DNA of 51,149 bases from assembly GCA_905214615.1 (NCBI GenBank), contig CAJMMX010000005.1:1-51149 (forward strand), given 5' to 3'. Made by a program: the position numbers and the translations under genes. This stretch comes from an uncultured bacterium. Its GTDB lineage: Bacteria; Actinomycetota; Coriobacteriia; Coriobacteriales; Coriobacteriaceae. Under the pieces are notes generated by a model. That model was not told where the DNA came from. It ran no database searches and saw nothing but the letters and a program-made list of their open reading frames with translations. Below, piece by piece: positions 32,378-40,365 of this stretch (position 1 is its first letter; every line of letters starts with the position of its first letter).

Positions 32378-33679
32378 ATGGCCAAGAGCAGGTACGCCGA
32401 TGCCACCAAGGCCGCTCGCAGGGCCGCGATGTCTGCCCACAAAGTCACGGCTGCGGCGAATGCTGGCAACGCCGACGCGTCCGCACAGCCGTCTGCCAGT
32501 GCTGCCACCGAGCCCGCCCGCGACGCCCGTCGCGACGAGCTGACGCACGTGGACGCCAAGGGCGAGGTACGCATGGTCGACGTGTCCGACAAGGCCGAGA
32601 CCCATCGCATTGCCATCGCCGAGGGCACCATCCTCATGCACCCCGAGACGCAGACCATGGTGCTGCAGGACCGCGCCAAAAAGGGCGATGTGCTCGCATG
32701 CGCGCGCGTGGCGGGCATCATGGCCATCAAACGCACAAGCGACATCATCCCCATGTGCCATCCGCTGCTCATTACCAAGAGCAAGTGCGACATTGCGCCC
32801 ATCGCTCCGGCGGGGACGCCGGCCGATGACGTGCCCGAGGGCTGGGCGCCGGCGCGCGCGGACGGGCAGGTTGGTTTTCACGTACTGGTTACGGCGGGCG
32901 TGACGGGCAAGACGGGTATTGAGATGGAGGCGCTGACCGGCGCGAGTGCCGCGTGTCTGACCATCTACGACATGTGCAAGGCGGTCGATCGCGGCATGGA
33001 GATCGTTGACGTTCGCCTGCTGCACAAGGAGGGCGGCCGCTCGGGCGTGTGGGACCGCGCAGAGCGTCAGGCCGCTGCCGTTGAGTCCGTGGCCGCTGAC
33101 GGTGCCGCACCCGCGAGCGCGCCCGTCGCCGTCGCGTCCGCAGCTCCGGCCCCGGCCGTCCCCGCGATCGCGTTTATCGGCTACCAAAACTCGGGCAAGA
33201 CCACGCTCGTCGAGAAGGTTATCGCCGAGCTCACCCGCCGCGGCCTGCGCGTGGGTTCGCTCAAGCATCATGGGCATCACGGCTTTGATATCGACGTGCC
33301 CGCTAAGGACACCTGGCGCCATCACCAAGCCGGATCAAAGCACGTGGGCCTCATCTGCGCCACGCGCTGGGCGGAGTACGCCGACACGCGCGAGGAGGAC
33401 GAGATGCCCGCGCGCGAGCTGCTGTCGCGTTACAACGATGTCGACGTGGTGATCATCGAGGGCTACAAGACCGAGGGCTTCGACAACATCGTCGTCGCGC
33501 GCTCCGGTGTCGACCGTCTACGCGGCAAGAGCTCGCTCGACCTGGTCGACGGTCACACGCTGGCCCTTGCCTGCAACGAGGCCCTGGCACGCCAGGCATT
33601 CGACGCCGGCTTAGCGACCCGAGCCATCAACATCAACGACGCCCGAGCCATCTGCGATCTTATCCAAGATCATCTTTAA
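32378..33679 (+). CDS. MoaC-MobB fusion protein
   Basis: A 433-residue fusion. After an Ala-rich N-terminal extension of about 50 residues, residues 55 to about 225 form MoaC, cyclic pyranopterin monophosphate synthase (MCHPLLITK and ALTGASAACLTIYDMCKA carry the active-site region). An Ala/Pro-rich linker leads to residues 262-433, a MobB domain with the Walker A motif GYQNSGKT (268-275) and the MobB-like LKHHGHHGFDIDVPAKDTWR. MobB binds GTP and helps attach GMP to the cofactor. GGAGGA precedes ATG 32378. The fusion links an early and a late cofactor step in one chain; no other Mo-cofactor genes are in the window. Confidence 0.92.
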   Translation: MAKSRYADATKAARRAAMSAHKVTAAANAGNADASAQPSASAATEPARDARRDELTHVDAKGEVRMVDVSDKAETHRIAIAEGTILMHPETQTMVLQDRAKKGDVLACARVAGIMAIKRTSDIIPMCHPLLITKSKCDIAPIAPAGTPADDVPEGWAPARADGQVGFHVLVTAGVTGKTGIEMEALTGASAACLTIYDMCKAVDRGMEIVDVRLLHKEGGRSGVWDRAERQAAAVESVAADGAAPASAPVAVASAAPAPAVPAIAFIGYQNSGKTTLVEKVIAELTRRGLRVGSLKHHGHHGFDIDVPAKDTWRHHQAGSKHVGLICATRWAEYADTREEDEMPARELLSRYNDVDVVIIEGYKTEGFDNIVVARSGVDRLRGKSSLDLVDGHTLALACNEALARQAFDAGLATRAININDARAICDLIQDHL

Positions 33680-33695
33680 GGCTCAACGCTGCGCC

Positions 33696-33788
33696 GGCCC
33701 CAAGCACCCCATCTCGTCCCTCAAGCCGTCGCTCGCGTACCAAAGTACGCGTCGCTCCTCTTTCGGGGCGACCTGGGGCACTTGGAAC
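33696..33788. repeat. Long imperfect palindromic element
   Basis: GGCCCCAAGCACCCC at 33696 pairs imperfectly with the complement of GGGGCACTTGGAACC ending at 33788, and an inner GCGTAC-CAAA-GTACGC hairpin occupies the centre. It is the first of three repeat elements in the 33680-34072 gap, which contains no gene. Confidence 0.5.
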
Positions 33789-33811
33789 CGGCTCGCTGCG
33801 TTGCCATAACA

Positions 33812-33854
33812 TGCCAAAAAGGGACAGGTTTGTTTTGGCAGGTTTTATCTGGGC
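33812..33854 (-). repeat. Small dispersed repeat, copy 2 (minus orientation)
   Basis: Reverse-complement partner of 3789-3829, sharing GGGACAGGTTTGTTTTGG and flanking bases with few differences. Confidence 0.6.
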
Positions 33855-33865
33855 AAACGTCATTT

Positions 33866-33905
33866 CCACCACAAAGGGGCCAGGCACCTTTGTGGTGGTT
33901 TTTAC
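33866..33905. repeat. CCACCACAAAGG hairpin repeat, copy 1
   Basis: Perfect 12-bp arms CCACCACAAAGG (33866-33877) and its complement (33887-33898) around a 9-base loop, then TTTTT. Copies recur at 35450, 36411 and 47231. It has the form of an intrinsic terminator and may end the moaA transcript. Confidence 0.85.
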
Positions 33906-33994
33906 TTTAGTAGATGTGTGGGACATGCCTTACAATCTACCAAGTAGTTCATACTGAGCGAAAAACGGAGAGAAGGGTCCTGATGCGTCCTTAA

Positions 33995-34062
33995 TGTTTC
34001 ATGCGGATAGATTGATTTGACAGACGGTGGCGAATACCCACCGCCCGTATTCGTATGAAACA
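33995..34062 (+). promoter_or_regulatory. Long-range stem in the leader of the MFS gene
   Basis: TGTTTCATGCGGATA (33995-34009) pairs with TATTCGTATGAAACA (34048-34062), 13 of 15 positions plus G-U pairs, closing an internal GGTGG/CCACC hairpin. The ribosome binding site AAGGAG begins at the last base of the 3' arm, 6 bases before the start codon region. This could be a regulated RNA leader. I do not recognise a known riboswitch class. Confidence 0.4.
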
Positions 34063-34072
34063 AGGAGTCTCC

Positions 34073-35353
34073 ATGCTCGCATCTCTTCTCTCAAAACCTC
34101 AACCTTCGCTGTCCATGCAGGCCAAGCGCCTGGTAGCGATGCGCTTTCTCATCTACACCGGGTTTCAGACCAGCTACTTTATCGGCGTCATCGGAACGCT
34201 TACCTATGCGGACGATGCCTCGGTCGTCGCGACATCGCTGGCCGTCCTGTTCATGAACGTTTTCGTGATCCTGGGATCCTTTGCGGGCGGCGCTGCGCTC
34301 GACGCATGGGGTCCGCGCCGCCATTTCTTGCTGAGCATCGTCGGCACGCTCGCAACTGGCACGGCAATCATCGCCTTTGGTAGCGCGACCGGCGTCGTCC
34401 TGCTCGGCGCGGTGTTTCTGGGCTTTACGATGGGATTCGCCCAGCCCATCGCCACATCCTATCCGGCTTACTTCACCGACGATCCTGTCGAGCTCAAAGA
34501 CATCAACTCCGCCATCGCCATGTTTTCAAACGTGAGTATCATCGTTGGTCCCACGCTGGGCGGCTTTGTCGCGGCGGCTGCGTCGTCGCGTGCGGTGTTC
34601 GTGCTTATGATGCTCTTTACCGTGCTGGCGTTCGTCGTCGGTTGGGGCTTTAGGCCGCAGACCAGCCATGTCGCCGGGCATGCGGATGCCGATTCGACAG
34701 AGGAAGGGGAGCGTGCGGGACAAAGCTCCAACCCCAGCACGTCCGCCCGCGCCACCTTCGCAGCCAGCATCAAGACAGTCTTCACCAACAGCGTCCTCGC
34801 GCTACTTTTCTGCATCATTTTTCTTTCGAACTTTGGCTACGGAGCCTTCGATCCGCTCGAGTCGTTTTTCTATCGCGATGTCCTACGCGTCGGCGTTGAG
34901 TGGATGGGCTGGCTCTCGTCGGCCTCGGGCGTGGGCGCGGTGCTGGGTGCCGTGCTCGCGCTCCGCTTGCCGCCGCACCTGGTCAACCTTAAAACGCTGC
35001 TAGTGGCGCTCATGTCCGTGGGCCTGGGAAGTCTGCTCTATGTGGGGACGCCGTACGTGGGCGTGGCCCTCGTCGGCCAGATCGCCCTGGGCATTGCTTG
35101 GGGTGTCGTCAACCCGCTCCACAACACCATTGTGCAAACGACGGCTCCGCTCGAGCAGCTTGGTCGCGTCAATTCGGTCATGGGCTTTGGCAATATGTTC
35201 GCTGGCGTGGCCCCTCTGGCAATTGCCCCGTGGCTGGCGGCAACATTTGGCGTACAACGGACACTCGTGGGGGCAGGCATGGTCGTGACGGCGGTCCCTG
35301 CGGCGTTGCTGCTGTTTGGTCGCAGGCACTTGGATCGTGCCGCAAAGCAGTAA
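34073..35353 (+). CDS. MFS transporter
   Basis: A 426-residue membrane protein with twelve predicted helices and a long hydrophilic loop near the middle (about residues 195-235), the usual layout of major facilitator transporters. The loop after helix 2 reads GAALDAWGPRRHFLL, a form of the G-x-x-x-D-R-x-G-R-R MFS signature. Substrate unknown; the family includes drug and metabolite exporters. I start at 34073 because AAGGAG precedes it; an ATG at 34055 in frame would lie within the leader stem. It is solitary, with palindromic repeats on both sides. Confidence 0.88.
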   Translation: MLASLLSKPQPSLSMQAKRLVAMRFLIYTGFQTSYFIGVIGTLTYADDASVVATSLAVLFMNVFVILGSFAGGAALDAWGPRRHFLLSIVGTLATGTAIIAFGSATGVVLLGAVFLGFTMGFAQPIATSYPAYFTDDPVELKDINSAIAMFSNVSIIVGPTLGGFVAAAASSRAVFVLMMLFTVLAFVVGWGFRPQTSHVAGHADADSTEEGERAGQSSNPSTSARATFAASIKTVFTNSVLALLFCIIFLSNFGYGAFDPLESFFYRDVLRVGVEWMGWLSSASGVGAVLGAVLALRLPPHLVNLKTLLVALMSVGLGSLLYVGTPYVGVALVGQIALGIAWGVVNPLHNTIVQTTAPLEQLGRVNSVMGFGNMFAGVAPLAIAPWLAATFGVQRTLVGAGMVVTAVPAALLLFGRRHLDRAAKQ

Positions 35354-35355
35354 AA

Positions 35356-35416
35356 ACCATCACAACATTCGATGAAAATCGCGATTTCGCCGAATAACGT
35401 CGAATGTTGTGATGGT
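35356..35416. repeat. ATTCGA palindromic repeat, copy 3 (type B loop)
   Basis: Identical 17-bp arms (35356-35372 and 35400-35416) to copies 1 and 2, with a different centre (TGAAAATCGCGATTT...) shared with copy 4 at 47278. It starts 3 bases after the MFS stop codon, so it may serve as its terminator. Confidence 0.9.
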
Positions 35417-35449
35417 TTGCGCCCCGGGCCAGGCCACCCCCGGATCCTG

Positions 35450-35488
35450 CCACCACAAAGGAGCCAGGCACCTTTGTGGTGGTTTTTG
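35450..35488. repeat. CCACCACAAAGG hairpin repeat, copy 2
   Basis: Perfect 12-bp arms (35450-35461 and 35471-35482) with the same loop as copy 1, then TTTTT. It lies 33 bases after the ATTCGA repeat copy 3. Confidence 0.88.
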
Positions 35489-35576
35489 CTTTGACGGGCC
35501 GCGCTTGCGCCTAGGTATACCATGTACGCCGTTCACGAATACACCCCACACCGCCGCACAACCCAGAAAGGCCCCC

Positions 35577-36398
35577 ATGGACACCACCTTCAGCCACATC
35601 AAAGCCGTGTTCTGCGATATCGACGGTACGCTGCTCACGAGCCAGCACACGGTGTCCCCGCACACCGTGGCGGCGATCCGCGCCCTGCGCGAGCGTGGCG
35701 TGCTCTTTGGCCTGTGCACCGGGCGCGACGCCCACGCGACCGAGGCCATGTACGAGCTCTGGGGCATCGAAGGCCTGGTGGACGTGCTCGTGGGCTGCGG
35801 TGGCGCCGAGGTCATCGACCGCGCGCACGACATCAACGAGCTGAGCTATCCGCTGCCGGGCGAGACTATCGCGCGCATCTGCAAGCACATGGCGGACCTT
35901 CCGGCAACGCCCGTCTGCCCCCGAGACGGCGTGTTCTACGTGCCCGAGAGCAACGCGTGCGTCGAGCACCTGTCACGCGTCGACGGCGTGCCCTACCAGG
36001 TGGTCGATTTCGCCGAGTTTTTGCGCGAGCCGCAGCCCAAGGTGATGTTTACCATGGCGCCCGAGGTAATGCCGCGGGTGATTGAGCGAGCATTGACGTT
36101 TGCCGATGATACTGTTAAGGCGGCGGCTCTGCAAACCACGCAGCGGCTCTACGAGTTCATGGATCCGCGCGTGTCCAAGACGCGCGGCCTTGTGCGCGTG
36201 GCGGAGCTCAACGACATGGAGCTCCAGGACATCTGCGTGTTTGGCGATGCGGACAACGACACCTGCATGGTGGCTGACGCCGGCGTGGGCGTGGCCATGG
36301 CAAATGGCAGCGACGCCACTCGTGCCGCCGCCGATTTTGTAACCGCCAGCAACGACAAAGACGGCATTGCGATCTTTATCGAGGAACATCTTCTGTAG
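35577..36398 (+). CDS. Cof-type HAD-superfamily phosphatase
   Basis: A 273-residue haloacid-dehalogenase-type hydrolase. Motif I is FCDIDGTLL with nucleophile Asp14 and acid/base Asp16; motif IV is FGDADNDTCMVADAGVGVAMANG in the C-terminal part. The C2-type cap domain lies between. Cof-type enzymes dephosphorylate sugar phosphates, FMN or PLP; the substrate is not evident. The start at 35577 lies directly before the conserved HAD core; in-frame codons upstream cross the repeats and are unlikely. Ribosome binding site AGAAAGG. A terminator follows at 36449. Confidence 0.92.
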   Translation: MDTTFSHIKAVFCDIDGTLLTSQHTVSPHTVAAIRALRERGVLFGLCTGRDAHATEAMYELWGIEGLVDVLVGCGGAEVIDRAHDINELSYPLPGETIARICKHMADLPATPVCPRDGVFYVPESNACVEHLSRVDGVPYQVVDFAEFLREPQPKVMFTMAPEVMPRVIERALTFADDTVKAAALQTTQRLYEFMDPRVSKTRGLVRVAELNDMELQDICVFGDADNDTCMVADAGVGVAMANGSDATRAAADFVTASNDKDGIAIFIEEHLL

Positions 36399-36410
36399 CG
36401 CCTGGGGGCA

Positions 36411-36447
36411 GCCACAAAGAGGGCAGAGCGCCTTTGTGGTGGTTTTC
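36411..36447. repeat. CCACCACAAAGG hairpin repeat, copy 3 (diverged)
   Basis: GCCACAAAG pairs with CTTTGTGG around a slightly different loop, followed by TGGTTTT. The left arm is worn compared with copies 1 and 2. Confidence 0.65.
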
Positions 36448-36448
36448 C

Positions 36449-36486
36449 AAGCGTTCCAACAGTCGATTGTTGGAACGCTTTTTTGT
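36449..36486 (+). terminator. Terminator after the HAD phosphatase
   Basis: AAGCGTTCCAACA and TGTTGGAACGCTT form a 13-bp stem followed by a run of six T. Confidence 0.93.
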
Positions 36487-36936
36487 AGCGAGGAGATTTG
36501 CAGCCGGTAACATACGATGTCATTCAAGTGTCGATGTATGAACATGTCGGCACACGCTGGTTGTGCAGTAATTGACCAATTAGCTCAAAACTAATATTTG
36601 CAGGTAGATATACTGTCATTCACGGCGCAATTTTGACCGTTCACAGATTGAGCGGGTTAAAACAAAATGTTGTACAAACAATGGTAAAGTGTCATTTATC
36701 TAGATTTGCTAACGAGTTTACCAGCGTCTTTCCGAAATTTAACCCTCGAAAAACAACGCATAGTTTGAATAATTGTCAAGAAGTTAAGGCAACGCGAAGT
36801 AAAATTGACATTGTTAGCCTTGCGTTGTTTAAACAAAGAATAATAATATGCATATCGAGCGCGAGCAATTATAGGTTGCGCGCCCAAGTTTGATGGTGAA
36901 AGAGCAGGATCGCGGTCTCTTGGGGAGGAGACATCG
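36487..36936. other. AT-rich upstream region of the pilus locus
   Basis: A 450-bp gap, much AT-richer than the surrounding DNA. Apart from the promoter candidate at 36805-36833 I see no gene; an 86-codon frame at 36633-36893 has no ribosome binding site and an unnatural composition. Such AT-rich upstream DNA is common ahead of horizontally acquired surface-protein loci. Confidence 0.5.
36805..36833 (+). promoter_or_regulatory. Candidate sigma-A promoter of the pilus locus
   Basis: TTGACA (36805-36810), 17 bases, then TTTAAA (36828-36833). This is the best promoter match in the region and lies about 100 bases before the first pilus subunit gene. Confidence 0.55.
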
Positions 36937-39900
36937 ATGAAAGCAAATTCAGACAAATCTAAGCAGAGTAATAAAGCGACGCGCCGTGTACTGGCAGGCG
37001 TTTTGTGCGGAGCCTCCGTGTTGAGCCTGGTACTGTCGCTCGTCATGCCCCCGATCTCGCAGGCCATTGCCAATGGCACTCAGACGGTTTCTACCGAGGA
37101 AACTGTGATGGGGGGGGGTTCCTCAAGTGAGTCTACTGGTGTAGACAACACCAACAACGGGGATACCGAAAACCAGAATAGTGACGATGTCGAAAACGGC
37201 GTGGGCGATGCCCAACCGGAGGAGCAGCCAAAGGACGAGTCGCAGGCAGAAGATAATGAAGCGGTCGACGATGGCACTGTCTCGGTAGCCGAAGAAGCTG
37301 CAGAGAGCGAAGAGACAACCACAGCTATTACTAACATTACTAACGCCGATGATTTGTCAGCTAAGCTTCAAGGCGTTGGGGAAAACCAAACTGCCTGCTT
37401 CGAGCTTACAGCTGATATCGACTATCCCGGCGAAATCAAACTTGAGAAGAGCGGCAGCAATATAACTCTGGACTTAAGCGGCCATAAAATCACGCATTCG
37501 GGCGACAATTCAAATAAGCCGCTCTTCAACATCACCAATAACGCGGCGCTTACAGTTAAAGATTCTAACCAAGGGTCTGATCAAAAGCAGGCTTCGGATG
37601 GCGGCAATAATGGGCGAGTTGCCTCGATGGACTACGACACCAGCTCTGGCATTCCGACCAAACTCACGTATTACGTGACCGAATCGACGCCGAGCGGTAC
37701 GGGGACAACCGAGACTCTCTATAGGCACGAGGTCAGCATCAACGGTGCCATCGTGGGTACCGCTGCCGGCTCCACGATGAGGCTCATCAACGTTTATGCG
37801 GGCGGTACGTTTAATCTTGATAGCGGTGTAATTACCCAACAGTATAATTGCAATGTTGGCAACCTCATCTATGCCGAGAACGGCTCTACCGTCAACATGA
37901 GCGGTGGCTATGTGTGCGGCGCTTCTGGCTCGGGCGCGGGCGCGGGCATTAAGGTGTCCAACGATAAAGGTAAGGCCTCGACCCTAAAACTGACCGGTGG
38001 CGTAATTGCCGGCAACAGCGCTCCTAGTGGCGGCGGTGTGTATGCTGGAGGTTCCACGGTCACCATAACTGGTGGCGTAATCTCCGGCAACAGCACACTT
38101 CCTTCTGGCGCTGGTTTCGGCGGCGGCATCATGGCCGAAGGCGGCAGCGTCACTGTTTCCGGTGGCTACATCACTAACAATAATTATGCCAATTTCTGTG
38201 GCCAAGATGGTTATGGCGATCATGGCGGCGCTGGACTTGCCGCTAGAAACGGTACTCATGTCACCATTTCGGGCGGCCAGATCACGGGCAACTATTCTGA
38301 GGAAGCAGGCGGCGGCGTTTACATTACCGATGTCGATCGACACGGGGCGAGTTCTCGCGAGACAATGGCATGGCTCAACATTACGGGGGGAACTATTGCC
38401 GCAAATGTGAGCAACCGTTCCGAGGGTGCTGGCATTCGCGTGGGCCAGATGGTTGACGCGATGATAGAAGGTGCGTCAAAATCTACTCCAGTCTATATCA
38501 CTAATAACTCCTGCATGTCTCGCTTTGACTGGGGCGGAGGCGGTATCTTTGTCCAGGGCGATTCGGATACCGCATCTAATGCGGGCAGGCTATTTGTCTA
38601 TAACTCCTATATAAGCAGCAATGAGGCCGGTGGCTACGGTGGCGGCGTTGCGGTTTGCCCGACGGGTAAGACCTTGGTGACGAATACCGACGGCACGGCA
38701 ATTTTTGGCAATACGTCTGCTCAAAAACAGCAGAGTGCAAATGACTATGATCCTGAAAACAATAGAGGCAACGATGGCACCCCTCACCTATCCGCTGGTG
38801 GCTACGAAGGCCTTGTCCACAAAAAGAACCAGGATACTGACGCCTACAATAGTTCTGTCTTTCGCGAAAACGGCCACGCGGACTTCTTCCTTGCGGCGGA
38901 GGGTCATAAGACCCCGATCGCGGCGGTGATTGGCAAAATGCTTGGCGGCGGTGACGCCAAATACAAGGGAAGTAAAGAGCTTACGCAAGCCATTACTATC
39001 CCCGCTAACGGTGGCGTGCAGGTATATAAGAGCATCGGCCTGAGCTCGGATGTTACAGCTCAAGACGAAGCCGCGATCAATGCGCAAGAAGTTGCGACAA
39101 CGTTCATCACCGGCAACTATTCCTGGGACCATGGCGGCGGCATCATGTCGAACGGCGACCTGTACATGGGCGCGCCTGAGGACACGTATGTCTATCCGAG
39201 CCTCAAGCTCAAGGCGACCAAGGCGCTGAACGGCCGCCGCCTCAAAGATGGGGAGTTCTCCTTTACGGTGTATCGCAAGAATTCAGACAACCCTTTGACT
39301 GACACGACATTCAATCGTAACGTTTGCACCGAGGTTGGAACTGCAAAAAATGACGCAAGCGGTAACATCACGTTTGATCTTGATGAACAGTTCGCAACGA
39401 GTGGTACAGCTGACACAACCACTATCACATACTACTTGGTCGAAGATTCCGGCGCTGAATCAGGTATCACGTACGACTCCGCTGTGTATGAGATTGTGGT
39501 AAGCGCCAAGGATAACCCGACCGAGCTCATGACTGTTCCGAAAAATGACGAGCCGAACGTACAGATAGCTCTCAAAATCCATAACTACACGATTGAAAAG
39601 GTCAAAGTGACCAAGTACGAATCCGGTATACAGTCCGGGATGTGGGAGGACGTGCGGGCGAGCGGAGGCTATTATCCAATTGCCTTTGACAATGGCTCAG
39701 CGACTTTCACTAACAGATACACCCCGTACACATCCACAGGCTCCTGGACTCCTAAGGCGACTAAGGTCGTTAAGGGTGGCGAGATGAAGGAGTTTACGCT
39801 CGAGTTTGCGGGTAACGATAAGTTCGATAATGCCGAGACGGTTACGACTGACCCCAAGGGCGAGATTACCCCCACTGCCGACGGTGGCAAGTCCCAGACC

Positions 39901-40365
39901 CTGGACTTCGACGAGATTAACTACGAGCTTAAAGACCTCAACAAGCTCGAGACCGACTCCACTGGTCGCGGTGCCTCCAAGACCTTCACGTACTACGTGC
40001 GCGAGAAAACCGACGGTTCGCTGTTCTCGCACTATACGTACGACAAGTCGGTCTATCGATTTGATGTCACGATGACGGACCAGAAAGACGGCAAAATCAA
40101 ACCCACGAAGGTGACCTACACCCAGATCAAGGACGTCGATGGCAAGGATATTGCCGAAAAGGAGCAGGTCCCCGTCAACTTCGACGGCACCAAGCCCGAG
40201 TCCACCCCCACCTTCACCAACACCTACTCCACCTCTTTGCCCCTTTCTGGTATGTCGGGCGTCACTCTGACGTACCTTGCCGGCGCGGCGGTGCTTTGCG
40301 CTGCTGCGGCCTGGATGCACATTCGTCGCAAGGCGAATGCGAAGGGAGGCGAGCGTCGTGAATAA
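36937..40365 (+). CDS. Large cell-wall-anchored adhesin/pilus-tip-type protein
   Basis: A 1142-residue surface protein. The signal peptide spans about residues 16-46 (RRVLAGVLCGASVLSLVLSL). A low-complexity acidic Ser/Glu/Asp region (50-125) follows. Residues about 130-640 form a parallel-beta-helix-like region with repeated GGVISGNS/GGYITNN turns. From about 750 come two pilin-type isopeptide (Spy0128/FctA-like) domains, starting at LKLKATKALNGRRL and TGSWTPKATKVVKG. The C-terminus has a sorting signal LPLSG, a hydrophobic stretch and a basic tail. Ser replaces the usual Thr of LPxTG. A run of nine G lies in codons 58-61. GGGGAGGAG precedes the start. First gene of the pilus locus; overlaps the next by 8 bases. 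Confidence 0.85.
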   Translation: MKANSDKSKQSNKATRRVLAGVLCGASVLSLVLSLVMPPISQAIANGTQTVSTEETVMGGGSSSESTGVDNTNNGDTENQNSDDVENGVGDAQPEEQPKDESQAEDNEAVDDGTVSVAEEAAESEETTTAITNITNADDLSAKLQGVGENQTACFELTADIDYPGEIKLEKSGSNITLDLSGHKITHSGDNSNKPLFNITNNAALTVKDSNQGSDQKQASDGGNNGRVASMDYDTSSGIPTKLTYYVTESTPSGTGTTETLYRHEVSINGAIVGTAAGSTMRLINVYAGGTFNLDSGVITQQYNCNVGNLIYAENGSTVNMSGGYVCGASGSGAGAGIKVSNDKGKASTLKLTGGVIAGNSAPSGGGVYAGGSTVTITGGVISGNSTLPSGAGFGGGIMAEGGSVTVSGGYITNNNYANFCGQDGYGDHGGAGLAARNGTHVTISGGQITGNYSEEAGGGVYITDVDRHGASSRETMAWLNITGGTIAANVSNRSEGAGIRVGQMVDAMIEGASKSTPVYITNNSCMSRFDWGGGGIFVQGDSDTASNAGRLFVYNSYISSNEAGGYGGGVAVCPTGKTLVTNTDGTAIFGNTSAQKQQSANDYDPENNRGNDGTPHLSAGGYEGLVHKKNQDTDAYNSSVFRENGHADFFLAAEGHKTPIAAVIGKMLGGGDAKYKGSKELTQAITIPANGGVQVYKSIGLSSDVTAQDEAAINAQEVATTFITGNYSWDHGGGIMSNGDLYMGAPEDTYVYPSLKLKATKALNGRRLKDGEFSFTVYRKNSDNPLTDTTFNRNVCTEVGTAKNDASGNITFDLDEQFATSGTADTTTITYYLVEDSGAESGITYDSAVYEIVVSAKDNPTELMTVPKNDEPNVQIALKIHNYTIEKVKVTKYESGIQSGMWEDVRASGGYYPIAFDNGSATFTNRYTPYTSTGSWTPKATKVVKGGEMKEFTLEFAGNDKFDNAETVTTDPKGEITPTADGGKSQTLDFDEINYELKDLNKLETDSTGRGASKTFTYYVREKTDGSLFSHYTYDKSVYRFDVTMTDQKDGKIKPTKVTYTQIKDVDGKDIAEKEQVPVNFDGTKPESTPTFTNTYSTSLPLSGMSGVTLTYLAGAAVLCAAAAWMHIRRKANAKGGERRE
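37110..37118 (+). repeat. Poly-G tract of nine G inside the adhesin gene
   Basis: Nine consecutive G directly after an in-frame AT, encoding Met-Gly-Gly-Gly at residues 58-61. Gain or loss of one base would shift the frame soon after the signal peptide. Confidence 0.9.

Noticed and set aside
36633..36893. Open frame of 86 codons upstream of the adhesin
   Set aside because: AT-rich intergenic DNA with no ribosome binding site; the candidate promoter lies inside it.
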